Origin: Bryobacteraceae bacterium
Lineage (GTDB): Bacteria > Acidobacteriota > Terriglobia > Bryobacterales > Bryobacteraceae
Reading direction: 5' to 3'
Assembly: GCA_026002855.1 (NCBI GenBank)
Contig: BPGD01000001.1
Coordinates: 3,170,001 to 3,234,000, forward strand
Length of the DNA: 64,000 nt
Part shown: positions 8,597 to 17,229 of the stretch, in pieces
Layout of the letters: every line of letters starts with the position of its first letter
Numbering within the stretch: the first letter of the stretch is position 1
Notes under the pieces: model-generated
Seen by the model: only the letters and a program-made list of their open reading frames with translations
What the model was told of the DNA's origin: nothing
Databases searched by the model: none
Translations under genes and position numbers: made by a program

Positions 8597-9487
8597 ATGA
8601 TTCTGGTGACCGGAGGCAGCGGGAAGCTGGCGCGGCGCGTGCTCGAGCTGCTTCTCCAACAGGGGGCGGGGCCGCTGGCGACGACCACGCGGGATCCGGA
8701 CCGTCTTGCCGACCTGGCCTCGCGCGGCGTCGCCGTGCGGCAGGCTGACTTCGCCTGGGACGAGGAGCGGCTGTTGGGCGTTTTCCAGGGAGCGCGCCAG
8801 ATGCTGCTCGTCAGCACGAACACGCTGGAGGCCTGGGGCCGGCGCTTCGAACAGCACGAGCGCGCCATCCGCGCCGCGGCCGAGGCAGGCGTCGGCCGCA
8901 TCGTTTACACGTCGATCACGTTCCCCGATCCGGCCTCACCGGTGCCGGTCGCGCCGGACCACTGGCGCACGGAAAATCTGCTGCGCGAAATCGGCGTGGA
9001 ATACACGCTGCTGCGCAACAACATTTACGCCGAAAGTCTCCTGTTTCTGCTCCCGGAGGCCGTCCGCACCGGCAGGCTGCGCGCTGCCGCCGGAAACGGC
9101 CGGGCCGCCTTCGTGACGCGCGAGGACTGCGCCCGCGCCGCTGCCGGGGCGCTGCTGCGCGGCGAATCGTGCCGCGCGTACGAAATCTCGGGCCCTGAGG
9201 CGCTCGGCTTTGCTGAGCTGGCCCGCCTGGCCGGCGAGCTCAGCGGCCGGCAAGTCGCCTATGAGTCCGTGGATCCGCGAACGAGGCTGGCCGACCTGAA
9301 GGCCAGTGGCATGGATCCGATGCTGGCTGAATTGCAGGTGGGTTACGAGCGGGCTATCGCTGAGGGACTGCTGGACCTGGTGACGCGCGATGTGGAGCGG
9401 CTGTCCGGGCAGCCGGCCATTGCCACCAGCGAGTTTCTGAGGGAACAGGCGGGCCAGTGGGCGCGTATTCAAATCGAACGCATTTGA
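8597..9487 (+). CDS. NmrA-like NAD(P)-binding protein
   Basis: A 296-residue atypical SDR. The glycine motif VTGGSGKLARRVLELL at the very start is followed by TTTRDPDRLADL, where Arg can read the NADP phosphate. The body contains VGRIVYTSITFPDPASPVP and YTLLRNNIYAESLLF, both typical of NmrA and NAD(P)H:quinone oxidoreductase 2 relatives. These proteins either reduce quinones or sense the NADP redox state; the sequence does not decide. I chose the ATG at 8597, preceded by TGGAGGCG, because the glycine motif starts five residues later. Spacing to the next gene is 40 bases. Confidence 0.85.
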   Translation: MILVTGGSGKLARRVLELLLQQGAGPLATTTRDPDRLADLASRGVAVRQADFAWDEERLLGVFQGARQMLLVSTNTLEAWGRRFEQHERAIRAAAEAGVGRIVYTSITFPDPASPVPVAPDHWRTENLLREIGVEYTLLRNNIYAESLLFLLPEAVRTGRLRAAAGNGRAAFVTREDCARAAAGALLRGESCRAYEISGPEALGFAELARLAGELSGRQVAYESVDPRTRLADLKASGMDPMLAELQVGYERAIAEGLLDLVTRDVERLSGQPAIATSEFLREQAGQWARIQIERI

Positions 9488-9527
9488 CTCCTGCCGCCGG
9501 AAAACAGGCTGGCAGCGGAGGGAGAAG

Positions 9528-10466
9528 ATGGTCGGGATTATCGGGGCCGGAGGGGCTGTGGGTCGGGCGGTCGTGGATGAGCTGGGACGGCGGGGAAGGC
9601 GTCCCATCACCATCGGCCGGGACGAGCAGAGACTGGCACGGCTTTTCTCCGGGCGCGCGGAGATTCGCCCCGCTGACATCGCGGACGAGGATTCCGCGGC
9701 GCGCGCGTTGCAGGGCCTGGAGTCAGCAGTTTATTGCGTCGGGCTGCCGTTCACGCGATTTGCGGAACACCCCGTGCTGATGCGAAAGGCGCTGGCAGCG
9801 GCGCGCCGGGCCGGCGTGCTCCGGATGATTGTGGTTTCGAGCGTGTACTCTTACGGCCGTCCGCGTGCGGCGCGCGTCAGCGAAGAGCATCCCCGCGTCC
9901 CGGATACGCGCAAAGGCCGCTTTCGGAAAGAGCAGGAGGACGCGGCGATTGCGGCCCACGAGCCGGGCCGTCTGGAGACGCTGGTGCTGCACCTGCCGGA
10001 TTTTTACGGACCCTTCGCCTCCAACAGTCTCGCCTTCATGATGCTGGAATCACTCATGGCCGGACGGCCAGCGCGATGGCTCGGCGATCCGGACGCGCCC
10101 CACGAATTCGTCTTCATTCCCGATGCAGCGGGCGTGATCGCCGAGCTGATGCAAAGGCCCGAATGTTTTGGCAGGAGGTGGAACCTGGCCGGACCCGGAA
10201 CGATCAGCGGCCGCGAGTTCGTCTCGCTGGCGGCGCGCGAACTGGGCGTTCCGGAGCGCGTTCTGCCGACGGGCCGGACGCTGCTCCGCGTCGGCGGGCT
10301 CTTCAATCCGCTTCTCAGGGAGCTGGTGGAGCTCCATTACCTGGGAGAAACGCCCGTGGTTCTCGATGACAGCGCCCTGAAGGCGGCGCTGGGCCACATC
10401 GAGAAAACGCCCTACGAGGAGGGCGTGCGCCGCATGATCGGGTGGATGCGGGCCGAAGCGTCCTGA
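9528..10466 (+). CDS. NAD-dependent epimerase/dehydratase-like protein
   Basis: A 312-residue extended-SDR-like protein. The Rossmann motif is VGIIGAGGAVGRAVVDELG at the start, and VVSSVYSYGRPRAARVSEEH and LHLPDFYGPFASNSLA fit the epimerase fold. The expected Tyr-x-x-x-Lys reads TRKGRFRKEQE, without Tyr, as in a known atypical branch. It is the third nucleotide-binding protein in a plus-strand row starting at 7801, with GGAGGGAGAAG as ribosome site. Its end is 22 bases from the convergent phosphatase gene. Substrate unknown. Confidence 0.82.
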   Translation: MVGIIGAGGAVGRAVVDELGRRGRRPITIGRDEQRLARLFSGRAEIRPADIADEDSAARALQGLESAVYCVGLPFTRFAEHPVLMRKALAAARRAGVLRMIVVSSVYSYGRPRAARVSEEHPRVPDTRKGRFRKEQEDAAIAAHEPGRLETLVLHLPDFYGPFASNSLAFMMLESLMAGRPARWLGDPDAPHEFVFIPDAAGVIAELMQRPECFGRRWNLAGPGTISGREFVSLAARELGVPERVLPTGRTLLRVGGLFNPLLRELVELHYLGETPVVLDDSALKAALGHIEKTPYEEGVRRMIGWMRAEAS

Positions 10467-10488
10467 GGCGGGCGGCTGGACCGGGACA

Positions 10489-11868
10489 TCACCCGCCCAG
10501 CGTGAATTCGTAGACAACCGCGCCCTGCGTGTCGTGGTGGCGCAGCACGAGCCGGCTGCCCGATGCCGAGGGCTCGACGTTCATGCTCAGGAAGCCGCCC
10601 CCGACACGATGGAAGCGGTGGTACCTCCTGTCCTCGCCGGGACTGCCCATGGCACTCCTGTCCGCCGCCGGCCCGGTGGAGAACTCATGCAGACCGGTGT
10701 CCGGATCGACGGAATGATATTGCCAGTGGCGGTCGCCGCAGATGACAATCACGTTTTTCTTCGCACCGGCCCACGCGCGCAGCTCCCTCCCTTCGGTGGC
10801 GAAGGCGGCGTTGGCGTGGTTGTCGTTGTTGGAAGGCTGATCCGGCCCCACCCAGGGAGTCGGGCTGAAAATGATCTTCCAGTCGGCGTCGCTTTCGTCC
10901 ACGGATTTTTTCAGCCAGGCTTTCTGCTCGGTGCCGAGAATGGTCTTGGAAGGACCGTCAGGATCCGTGTTCGGCGAACGGAAATCCCGCCCCTCCAGAA
11001 GCCAGACCTGAAGCGATTTGCCCCAGCGGAATGTCCGCCAGGTTTTGTCCTCGATCGGCGTCTGTTCGAGGAAAATCCGCCGGCCTTCCTGGAAGGTCAG
11101 CGGCTTCATCCACTCGGGGTCTTTGCCGGGCCAGCAGTCGTCACAGAGCGTGTCGTGATCGTCTTTCATCCAGTAGGCAGGCGTCTTCGACAGAAAAGAG
11201 AGCGGGCGGGGCAGCGCCCAGAGCCTCTGCCAGTGGTAGCGTGCCGCTTCGGTGGTGGTGGCCCGGGGCGGATCCGTGTCGTAGTAGACGTTATCGCCGA
11301 GAAACACGGAGAAATGCGGCGCGATTTTCTCCATGGACGGGAAAATGGAAAATCCGTCGTCATGGTCCAGGGCCAGCCAGGAAAAACAGCTCGCGGCGGT
11401 GATTTTCACGGGAACGCGGCGGTTTGGCTCCGGGGCGGTGGTGAAAGACGCGGCGGGCTTTTCCGGCTTCGCATGAATTTCCACGCCCAGATAATACGTG
11501 CGCCCGGGGCGCAGGCCGGTGATGGCGGTCTTTAATACGAAATCCTCTTTGGCCGCCGACTGGAGCCACTCGGCCGGTTTGGCGTCCTTCATGTCCGGGC
11601 GCGTCGCCACCCAGAGCCGGGCCCGGCCGGCCAGCCCCGGCACGCCGCCGGGCAGCAGCCACGGATCTTCCGACTCGGAAAGGGCAGGCGGTCGTGTGCC
11701 CTCATAGGCCGGCGGCTGGTACTTGCCCCTGTTCGGCGCCGGCTGCTGGGAGAGGCGGAAGCGAACCGCAGCCGAGCGGTCCGTCACCTCGCCCACGCGC
11801 AGGCCCTCCGCAATGTACGGCCCCTGTGCCAGGGCCACGGCGGAAATCAGAACAGCCCAGTATCTCAT
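10489..11868 (-). CDS. PhoD-like alkaline phosphatase/phosphodiesterase, exported
   Basis: A 459-residue metallophosphatase with a signal peptide (MRYWAVLISAVALAQG). An N-terminal beta-sandwich (GLRVGEVTDRSAAVRFRLSQ) precedes the catalytic part, which shows FLGDNVYYDTDPP, WMKDDHDTLCDDCWPGKDP and VICGDRHWQYHSVDP as metal ligands. The order fits the PhoD family, Ca/Fe-dependent phosphomonoesterases and diesterases that release phosphate outside the inner membrane. The C-terminal SRLVLRHHDTQGAVVYEFTL is a small beta cap. Whether it belongs to a phosphate regulon is not shown; no PHO box was recognised. Confidence 0.88.
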   Translation of the reverse strand: MRYWAVLISAVALAQGPYIAEGLRVGEVTDRSAAVRFRLSQQPAPNRGKYQPPAYEGTRPPALSESEDPWLLPGGVPGLAGRARLWVATRPDMKDAKPAEWLQSAAKEDFVLKTAITGLRPGRTYYLGVEIHAKPEKPAASFTTAPEPNRRVPVKITAASCFSWLALDHDDGFSIFPSMEKIAPHFSVFLGDNVYYDTDPPRATTTEAARYHWQRLWALPRPLSFLSKTPAYWMKDDHDTLCDDCWPGKDPEWMKPLTFQEGRRIFLEQTPIEDKTWRTFRWGKSLQVWLLEGRDFRSPNTDPDGPSKTILGTEQKAWLKKSVDESDADWKIIFSPTPWVGPDQPSNNDNHANAAFATEGRELRAWAGAKKNVIVICGDRHWQYHSVDPDTGLHEFSTGPAADRSAMGSPGEDRRYHRFHRVGGGFLSMNVEPSASGSRLVLRHHDTQGAVVYEFTLGG

Positions 11869-11922
11869 CAGCGTGATATCTTTCCCGATTCACGCTTCGG
11901 AGTCAATCCCGGCGTTGCCGTA

Positions 11923-13716
11923 TCAATGGAGTTCGATGCCGGCGAGAAATGCGCGGCCCGGCATGCGCACGGCAAGGATCTCCTCATAGCGCGTCGCCGT
12001 CAGGTTTGTGGCCTGAAGAAATGGAGAGACGCGCCTTCCGCGCCACGCGAGGGCCGCGTCCCAGACCGCATACGGCGCTCGGGCGCGCCGTTCCATCGCG
12101 CCAACGCGCGTGCGCGCTGCCAGCCTGCCCACGGCCCCCGTCCAGGAAAATACCCCCGAGTGAACCGGGTAATTCATCACATATTTCGTGTAAATTCCCG
12201 GCGGCAGCGTGGACTTGGCGCGCATTCCCGTGTAAGCCCATTCCGCCACCTGTCCTCTCCATTGCCAGGCGGCCGAGGCTTCCACTCCGGTGAAATTCAG
12301 CCGCGTGATGTTGCGTGCCTCCCACGGCCCCAGCGGGGACGTGCCCGCGTAGTCGATGCCGTCCCAGTCCCGGCGGTGAAAGACGGTCGTCTGGAGGCGC
12401 CAGCGGCCGGAAGGGCGGAAGTCGGCGCCAGACTCATAGTTCCACGCCGTCTCCGGCCGCAGCCCGGCGTTGCCGCGGTTCACCGGATCGCGATAGTACA
12501 GATCCGTGAACGTTGGCAGCCGGTAGGCGCGGCTCACCGAAGCCCTGAGCCTCAGTCTTGCATTGGCCCACCAACCGCCCGAAAGCGCCGGGCTCACCTG
12601 ATCGAAGGCGCCGCGGTAACTCTCGCTTCGCAGGCCGAGCGAAAGCGAAAAACGGCGCAAGGCGCGCACATCGAGCGCCGCATACGCGGCCCCGCGCGCC
12701 CTCGAGTGCACGCCCAGGTTGGAGGACTCGATGTGGTCGGTGAAACTTTCGACGCCCGTGTAGAGCGTGGCGGAGCCGCCCAGCCGGTCGCGCCGCCGCA
12801 GCGAGGCGTGCAAGCCGTCGGCCACGTGGTGGTTCTGGTAACGCTGCGGGTTGTCGCGGAACAGATAAAACAGATCCGTATGCCGCCGGTAGCTGAGGGC
12901 CGCCTCCCAGTGTTCGTTGAAGTTCTGGTGCAGGCCGGCAAACCATGTTTTGGTGCGCTCCCATGATGGGTAAGCGCCATAGAAATTCTGCGCACCGAAG
13001 GGCTTGTCCGCCCAGGCAAGGTCCACGCCCGTCGCGCCCAGCCGCGACCGGACCCGGGTGTGGGAGCTGGCCGCCAGGTTGCGGTAGTCGCGATTCGGCA
13101 TGAATCCGGTGGAAAAATCGCGCGACACCGCAATATGTTCGGCGATTTTTCCAATCACTCCCGACACGCTGGCAAACTGCTGCTGCGTACCGAAGCTGCC
13201 GCCTGCCAGCCGCAGGCGCGCCTGCCAGGACTCCGGCGCGGCGGGAATGAAATTCACCGCCCCGCCGAGGGCGTCTGACCCGTACAGCGTGGAGCCCGCG
13301 CCCCGCAGCACCTCCACTGCCTGTATCGCATCAAACGGCAACGGGATGTCGAGCGAATGATGGCCGCTCTGCGGATCGTTCATCCGTCGCCCGTTCAGCA
13401 GCACCAGCGTCTGCCCGAAGGTCGCCCCACGAATGGATAGATCGCTCTGGACTCCCGCCGGCGCCCGCCGGCGCAGGTCCAGCGACGGGTCGAGCTGGAG
13501 CAGGTCCATGACGTTTGCGAACAGAATCGACTGCTCGCGCGCCGGCAATGACAGCACCGCGCGGTCGGCCTCTTCCAGCGGCAACGGCTCCCATGTGCCG
13601 GTCACCACGATCACATCGCGGCGCGCCGGCTCCGGCACTTGGGACTGCGCAAGCACAGGCAGCGCGGCCGACAGGAGGAACAGGGACAGAAGGACGGTTC
13701 GGGCCATTCTCCACAT
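11923..13716 (-). CDS. TonB-dependent outer-membrane receptor, vitamin/siderophore type
   Basis: A 597-residue receptor with a signal peptide ending near ALPVLAQ. The plug domain (residues about 35-160) has RDVIVVTGTWEPLPLEEADR, LSIRGATFGQTLVLLNGRR, and VEVLRGAGSTLYGSDALGG. The remaining 430 residues alternate as a beta barrel, and the protein ends in LAGIELH rather than a C-terminal aromatic. It is short, close to BtuB-sized receptors, so a small ligand such as a cobalamin or a metal chelate is plausible but unproven. No cobalamin riboswitch fits into the 47 bases upstream. The ATG at 13716 is the first Met; a second Met three codons later is an alternative. Confidence 0.9.
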   Translation of the reverse strand: MWRMARTVLLSLFLLSAALPVLAQSQVPEPARRDVIVVTGTWEPLPLEEADRAVLSLPAREQSILFANVMDLLQLDPSLDLRRRAPAGVQSDLSIRGATFGQTLVLLNGRRMNDPQSGHHSLDIPLPFDAIQAVEVLRGAGSTLYGSDALGGAVNFIPAAPESWQARLRLAGGSFGTQQQFASVSGVIGKIAEHIAVSRDFSTGFMPNRDYRNLAASSHTRVRSRLGATGVDLAWADKPFGAQNFYGAYPSWERTKTWFAGLHQNFNEHWEAALSYRRHTDLFYLFRDNPQRYQNHHVADGLHASLRRRDRLGGSATLYTGVESFTDHIESSNLGVHSRARGAAYAALDVRALRRFSLSLGLRSESYRGAFDQVSPALSGGWWANARLRLRASVSRAYRLPTFTDLYYRDPVNRGNAGLRPETAWNYESGADFRPSGRWRLQTTVFHRRDWDGIDYAGTSPLGPWEARNITRLNFTGVEASAAWQWRGQVAEWAYTGMRAKSTLPPGIYTKYVMNYPVHSGVFSWTGAVGRLAARTRVGAMERRARAPYAVWDAALAWRGRRVSPFLQATNLTATRYEEILAVRMPGRAFLAGIELH

Positions 13717-13720
13717 ACGG

Positions 13721-13758
13721 ACTGGGAATTCAGGGAGTGAGTACTCTGAAATTCCAGT
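13721..13758. promoter_or_regulatory. Long imperfect inverted repeat between lysR and the TonB receptor gene
   Basis: Two 13-base arms, ACTGGGAATTCAG (13721-13733) and CTGAAATTCCAGT (13746-13758), pair at 11 of 13 positions around a 12-base centre. It fills most of the gap between the stop of the LysR gene and the ATG of the receptor. There is no T-tract on the minus strand, so it is not a standard intrinsic terminator. It could be an operator or an mRNA hairpin. Its core word is shared with the dyad at 26142-26162. Confidence 0.5.
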
Positions 13759-13763
13759 TTACG

Positions 13764-14675
13764 TCAGCTCCTGCCGTCGGTTCTGGACGATTCTTCCGGC
13801 GCGGCGGCGCCCACGATTTCCAGAAACGCCTGCGCCGCGTGGCTCAACGCACGGCGAGCCGGATAGACGAGCCGGATCTTGCGCTCCACCCGCAACTCCT
13901 CCACCTCGACCTCGCACAACAGGCCCTGTTCGATCTCCTGCTCGACGCACATTTTCGGCAGGAACGCCACGCCCTCGTTGCGCTGCACCATGCGGCGGAT
14001 GGTCTCCACCGTCGGCATCTCCACGTCCATGTTCAGCGGTACGCGCGCCCGCTGGAACGCTTTGAGCACCACCTCGCGATAGGGCGATAGCACATTATGC
14101 GCGACGAACGTCTCCATGCCCAGCTCGGAAATCGACACGCTCTTGCGGCCCGCAAAGCGGTGCTCCGGGCTGACCACAAACGCCAGATGGTCGATGTAGA
14201 TGACTCTCGTCTCCAGCCGATCGTCCTCGGGATCGTAGCTGATGACGCCCATCTCGAGGTCGCCGTCGATCAATTGCGAGGGAATCTTGCTTGACAGGCA
14301 GCGCCGCACCTGGACCTTCACCTTCGGATACAGCCGCCGGTAGGCCTCAATGTGCTTGAGCAGATACAAAGCCGTCGACTCGTTCGCCCCGATCGACAAC
14401 CGCCCCGCCGCGCGGTCCCGCAGCTCGGCGAGCGCGTTAAGCATCTCGCTCTCCAGGTTCTCGAACCGGCGGCAATAGTCGAGCACAATGCGGCCTGCGT
14501 CGGTCAGGATCAGGTCGCGGCCAGCCCGGTCCACCAGCTTCTCCCCGAGCTGCGCCTCCAGCTTTTGAAGTGCCAGCGATACGGCCGGCTGTGTCCGCCC
14601 CAGTTTCTCCGCGGCCCGCGAGAAGCTTCCCTCCGTCGCCACGGTATGGAACACTTTGAGCAGATAGAACTCCAA
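13764..14675 (-). CDS. LysR-family transcriptional regulator
   Basis: A 303-residue LysR regulator. The winged helix-turn-helix is in residues 1-60 ([18 protein letters not shown] then [20 protein letters not shown]), followed by the linker helix and a substrate-binding fold of two lobes ([60 protein letters not shown]). The closest general resemblance is to the CysB/CbbR-like branch. It is divergent from leuA, with an AT-rich dyad in between, and lies upstream of the TonB receptor on the same strand. It may control itself and the leu genes, as LeuO or IlvY do beside their targets; that is inference. Confidence 0.93.
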   Translation of the reverse strand: MEFYLLKVFHTVATEGSFSRAAEKLGRTQPAVSLALQKLEAQLGEKLVDRAGRDLILTDAGRIVLDYCRRFENLESEMLNALAELRDRAAGRLSIGANESTALYLLKHIEAYRRLYPKVKVQVRRCLSSKIPSQLIDGDLEMGVISYDPEDDRLETRVIYIDHLAFVVSPEHRFAGRKSVSISELGMETFVAHNVLSPYREVVLKAFQRARVPLNMDVEMPTVETIRRMVQRNEGVAFLPKMCVEQEIEQGLLCEVEVEELRVERKIRLVYPARRALSHAAQAFLEIVGAAAPEESSRTDGRS

Positions 14676-14703
14676 GTGGCAGCCCTCCTTGCGGTCGATC
14701 CGT

Positions 14704-14718
14704 ATAAACCACGCTTAT
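14704..14718. promoter_or_regulatory. Candidate LysR operator (T-N11-A dyad) in the lysR-leuA gap
   Basis: ATAAACCACGCTTAT has the arms ATAA and TTAT and contains the T-N11-A core that LysR regulators bind. It lies in an AT-rich island (about 14700-14765) that stands out against the G+C-rich surroundings and sits between the divergent lysR and leuA. A second loose pair, TTATA at 14733 and TATAA at 14752, lies just beyond it. Confidence 0.45.
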
Positions 14719-14731
14719 CACATATCCGCAG

Positions 14732-14737
14732 ATTATA
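14732..14737 (-). promoter_or_regulatory. Likely -10 box of the lysR promoter
   Basis: On the minus strand this reads TATAAT, a perfect -10 hexamer, placed to give a leader of about 50 bases ahead of the LysR ATG at 14675. The -35 region at the usual distance is not consensus, as is common for self-regulated LysR promoters. Confidence 0.45.
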
Positions 14738-14868
14738 CAATGTCATCCTATTATAAATTTGATCTATGGCCGAGGATCCCCGACAATGGAGGCAAGCGGG
14801 GCGTTTCTGGGCCAACCGGCCGCAGGCGCCTCCAAGTCAGTGAATACCCAAGGAGCTCGACCCGAGTG

Positions 14869-16071
14869 ATGGAAGACGAAGTACGGCATCGAGAGCGTGT
14901 TTACATTTTTGACACGACACTGCGCGACGGCGAGCAGTCTCCCGGCTGCTCGATGACAGTGCCCGAGAAGCTGCGCATGGCGCAGAAGCTCGCCGAGCTG
15001 GGGGTGGACATCCTGGAAGCGGGATTTCCCATCGCGAGCGAAGGCGACTACCAGGCGGTCCGTCTCATCAGCACGGAACTGCCCTGGGTGCGGGTGGCTG
15101 CGCTCGCGCGTGCCTGCCGTCTGGATATTGAACGCGCCGCCAGCGCGCTGGAGCCGGCGCGGCTCAGCCGGATCCACACGTTCATCGCCACCAGCGACAT
15201 TCACCTGAAGTACAAGCTGCGCAAGTCCCGCCAGCAGGTGCTCGAAGAGGCCTGCGCGGCTGTGGAACTGGCACGGCAGTATAGCGACGACGTGGAATTT
15301 TCCGCCGAGGACGCCACCCGTACGGACCCGGACTACCTGGAGCAGGTGGTGCGGGCCGTCGTGGAGGCGGGGGCGAAGACGGTGAACCTGCCGGACACGG
15401 TGGGATACTCGGTGCCGGAAGAGCACGCGGCGCTCATCGGGCGCATGGTGCGCGCCGTCGACGGGCGCGCCATCATCAGCGTGCACTGTCACAACGATCT
15501 CGGTCTGGCCACCGCGAACTCGCTGGCGGCGGTGCTTGCCGGTGCGCGCCAGATCGAGTGCACGGTGAACGGCATTGGCGAGCGGGCCGGCAACTGCGCG
15601 CTGGAGGAAGTCGTGATGACGATGAAGGTGCGCCAGGACCGTTTCCCCTTTGAGACGGGCATCGTCACCGAGCAGATCTTCCCCGCCAGCCAGCTTCTGT
15701 CGCAGATCATCACCTTCGGCCCGCAGCCGAACAAGGCGATTGTGGGCTCGAACGCGTTCGCGCATGAAGCGGGCATCCACCAGGACGGTTATCTGAAGGA
15801 GAAGACGACATACGAGATCATTGATCCAAAGACCGTCGGCGTGCCCGAAGGCCGGCTGGTGCTCGGCAAGCACTCCGGCCGCCACGCGCTGCGCGCCAAG
15901 TGCGAGCACCTGGGTTACCAGCTCACGCGCGATGAGCTCGAGGCCGTCTACCGCGGTTTCATTGAAATCGCCGACCGCAAGAAGGGCGTCACGGACCAGG
16001 AGATCCTGGCGCTGATCCACACGCTGAAGGCCGGCGAGCGCGTGAAGGGCGAGAGCGTCGCCGCCGACTGA
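14869..16071 (+). CDS. leuA: 2-isopropylmalate synthase, short form without regulatory domain
   Basis: A 400-residue enzyme that joins acetyl-CoA and 2-oxoisovalerate in the first committed step of leucine synthesis. The TIM-barrel part shows [16 protein letters not shown] near residue 15, [14 protein letters not shown], the metal ligands in [19 protein letters not shown], and [17 protein letters not shown]. The linker region ([38 protein letters not shown]) is complete. The protein ends at [12 protein letters not shown], where family members of 510-570 residues continue with the leucine-binding LeuA dimer domain. Only 65 bases separate it from leuB, so that domain is not nearby in another frame. 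Start at ATG 14869; GTG at 14866 is possible with the same AAGGAG site. Confidence 0.93.
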   Translation: MEDEVRHRERVYIFDTTLRDGEQSPGCSMTVPEKLRMAQKLAELGVDILEAGFPIASEGDYQAVRLISTELPWVRVAALARACRLDIERAASALEPARLSRIHTFIATSDIHLKYKLRKSRQQVLEEACAAVELARQYSDDVEFSAEDATRTDPDYLEQVVRAVVEAGAKTVNLPDTVGYSVPEEHAALIGRMVRAVDGRAIISVHCHNDLGLATANSLAAVLAGARQIECTVNGIGERAGNCALEEVVMTMKVRQDRFPFETGIVTEQIFPASQLLSQIITFGPQPNKAIVGSNAFAHEAGIHQDGYLKEKTTYEIIDPKTVGVPEGRLVLGKHSGRHALRAKCEHLGYQLTRDELEAVYRGFIEIADRKKGVTDQEILALIHTLKAGERVKGESVAAD

Positions 16072-16136
16072 CACACTGAGTCCCGGCGTCCGCGCGGTAC
16101 ACTGGTCGTTTTGCGCAACAGGCGAAAATCGGACCC

Positions 16137-17219
16137 ATGAAGCTGAATATCCTTGTTCTGCCCGGAGACGGCATCGGCACGGAAGTGACGCGCGAGGCCG
16201 TGCGCGTGCTGCGGCGCGTCGCCGAAAAATACGGCCATGAGCTGCAACTGGCCGAGGGCCTGCTCGGCGGCGTTGCCATCCACCGGACGGGCGTGCCGCT
16301 GCCGGAGGAGACGGCACGGCTAGCCCGCGAGGCCGACGCGACACTGCTGGGCGCGGTCGGCCTGCCGGAGTTCGACAACGCGCCGCCCGCGCAGCGGCCC
16401 GAGCGCGGCCTGCTGGGCATCCGCAAGCTCCTTGGCGTCTTTGCCAACCTGCGTCCGGTGCGCGCCTGGGAGGCGCTGCTGGACTCGTCGCCCCTGAAGA
16501 ACGACCGGGTGCGCGGCACGGACATGATCATCGTGCGCGAGCTCACCGGCGGCATTTATTACGGCACGCCGCGCGGCATCGAGGGGTCAGGCCCCGGGGA
16601 GCGCGCCGTGAACACGATGACCTACACGCGCGCCGAAATCGAGCGCATCGCGCGGATGGCCTTCGAGCTGGCGCGGCAGCGCCGCCGCAGGCTCTCGAGC
16701 GTCGACAAGTCCAATGTGCTCGAATGCTCGCAGCTCTGGCGCCGCGTGGTGACCGAGACGGCGGCCGATTATCCGGACGTCGAACTCGAACATGTCCTTG
16801 TCGACAACTGCGCGATGCAGCTCATCCTGAATCCGGTGCGCTTCGACGTGGTGCTCACCGAGAACATGTTCGGCGACATCCTCTCCGACGAAGGAGCGGT
16901 GCTGGCCGGCTCCATCGGCATGCTGCCGTCGGCTTCCATCGGGCCGAAACGTCCCTCGGGCGCGTGGGTCGGCCTGTATGAGCCGGTGCACGGCTCGGCG
17001 CCGGACATCGCTGGCCAGAACCGGGCCAATCCGCTGGGCGCGATCGGCAGTGTTGCGGCGATGCTTGAGTATTCATTCGGCCTCAGGGAAGAGGCCGCAG
17101 CCGTGCAGCGGGCCCTCGAGCAGGTGCTCGAAAGCGGCCATGTCACCGCGGACCTGAAGCCGAAGGGAACGCCGCGCTCCACCAGCGAGGTCGGCCAGGC
17201 CGTCTGCGAACTGATCTGA
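16137..17219 (+). CDS. leuB: 3-isopropylmalate dehydrogenase
   Basis: A 360-residue NAD-dependent oxidative decarboxylase, third enzyme of leucine synthesis. The N-terminal [20 protein letters not shown], the substrate loop with [18 protein letters not shown], the catalytic Tyr in [13 protein letters not shown], the Lys in [18 protein letters not shown], and the metal aspartates in [15 protein letters not shown] and the NAD site [16 protein letters not shown] are all present. Length is normal. It is 65 bases after leuA and 10 before leuC, so it belongs to one leuABCD transcription unit. Confidence 0.97.
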   Translation: MKLNILVLPGDGIGTEVTREAVRVLRRVAEKYGHELQLAEGLLGGVAIHRTGVPLPEETARLAREADATLLGAVGLPEFDNAPPAQRPERGLLGIRKLLGVFANLRPVRAWEALLDSSPLKNDRVRGTDMIIVRELTGGIYYGTPRGIEGSGPGERAVNTMTYTRAEIERIARMAFELARQRRRRLSSVDKSNVLECSQLWRRVVTETAADYPDVELEHVLVDNCAMQLILNPVRFDVVLTENMFGDILSDEGAVLAGSIGMLPSASIGPKRPSGAWVGLYEPVHGSAPDIAGQNRANPLGAIGSVAAMLEYSFGLREEAAAVQRALEQVLESGHVTADLKPKGTPRSTSEVGQAVCELI

Positions 17220-17229
17220 AAGCAAAGCC

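Noticed and set aside
13717-13763. Cobalamin riboswitch in front of the TonB receptor
   Set aside because: The gap is only 47 bases, far too short, and lacks the B12-box.
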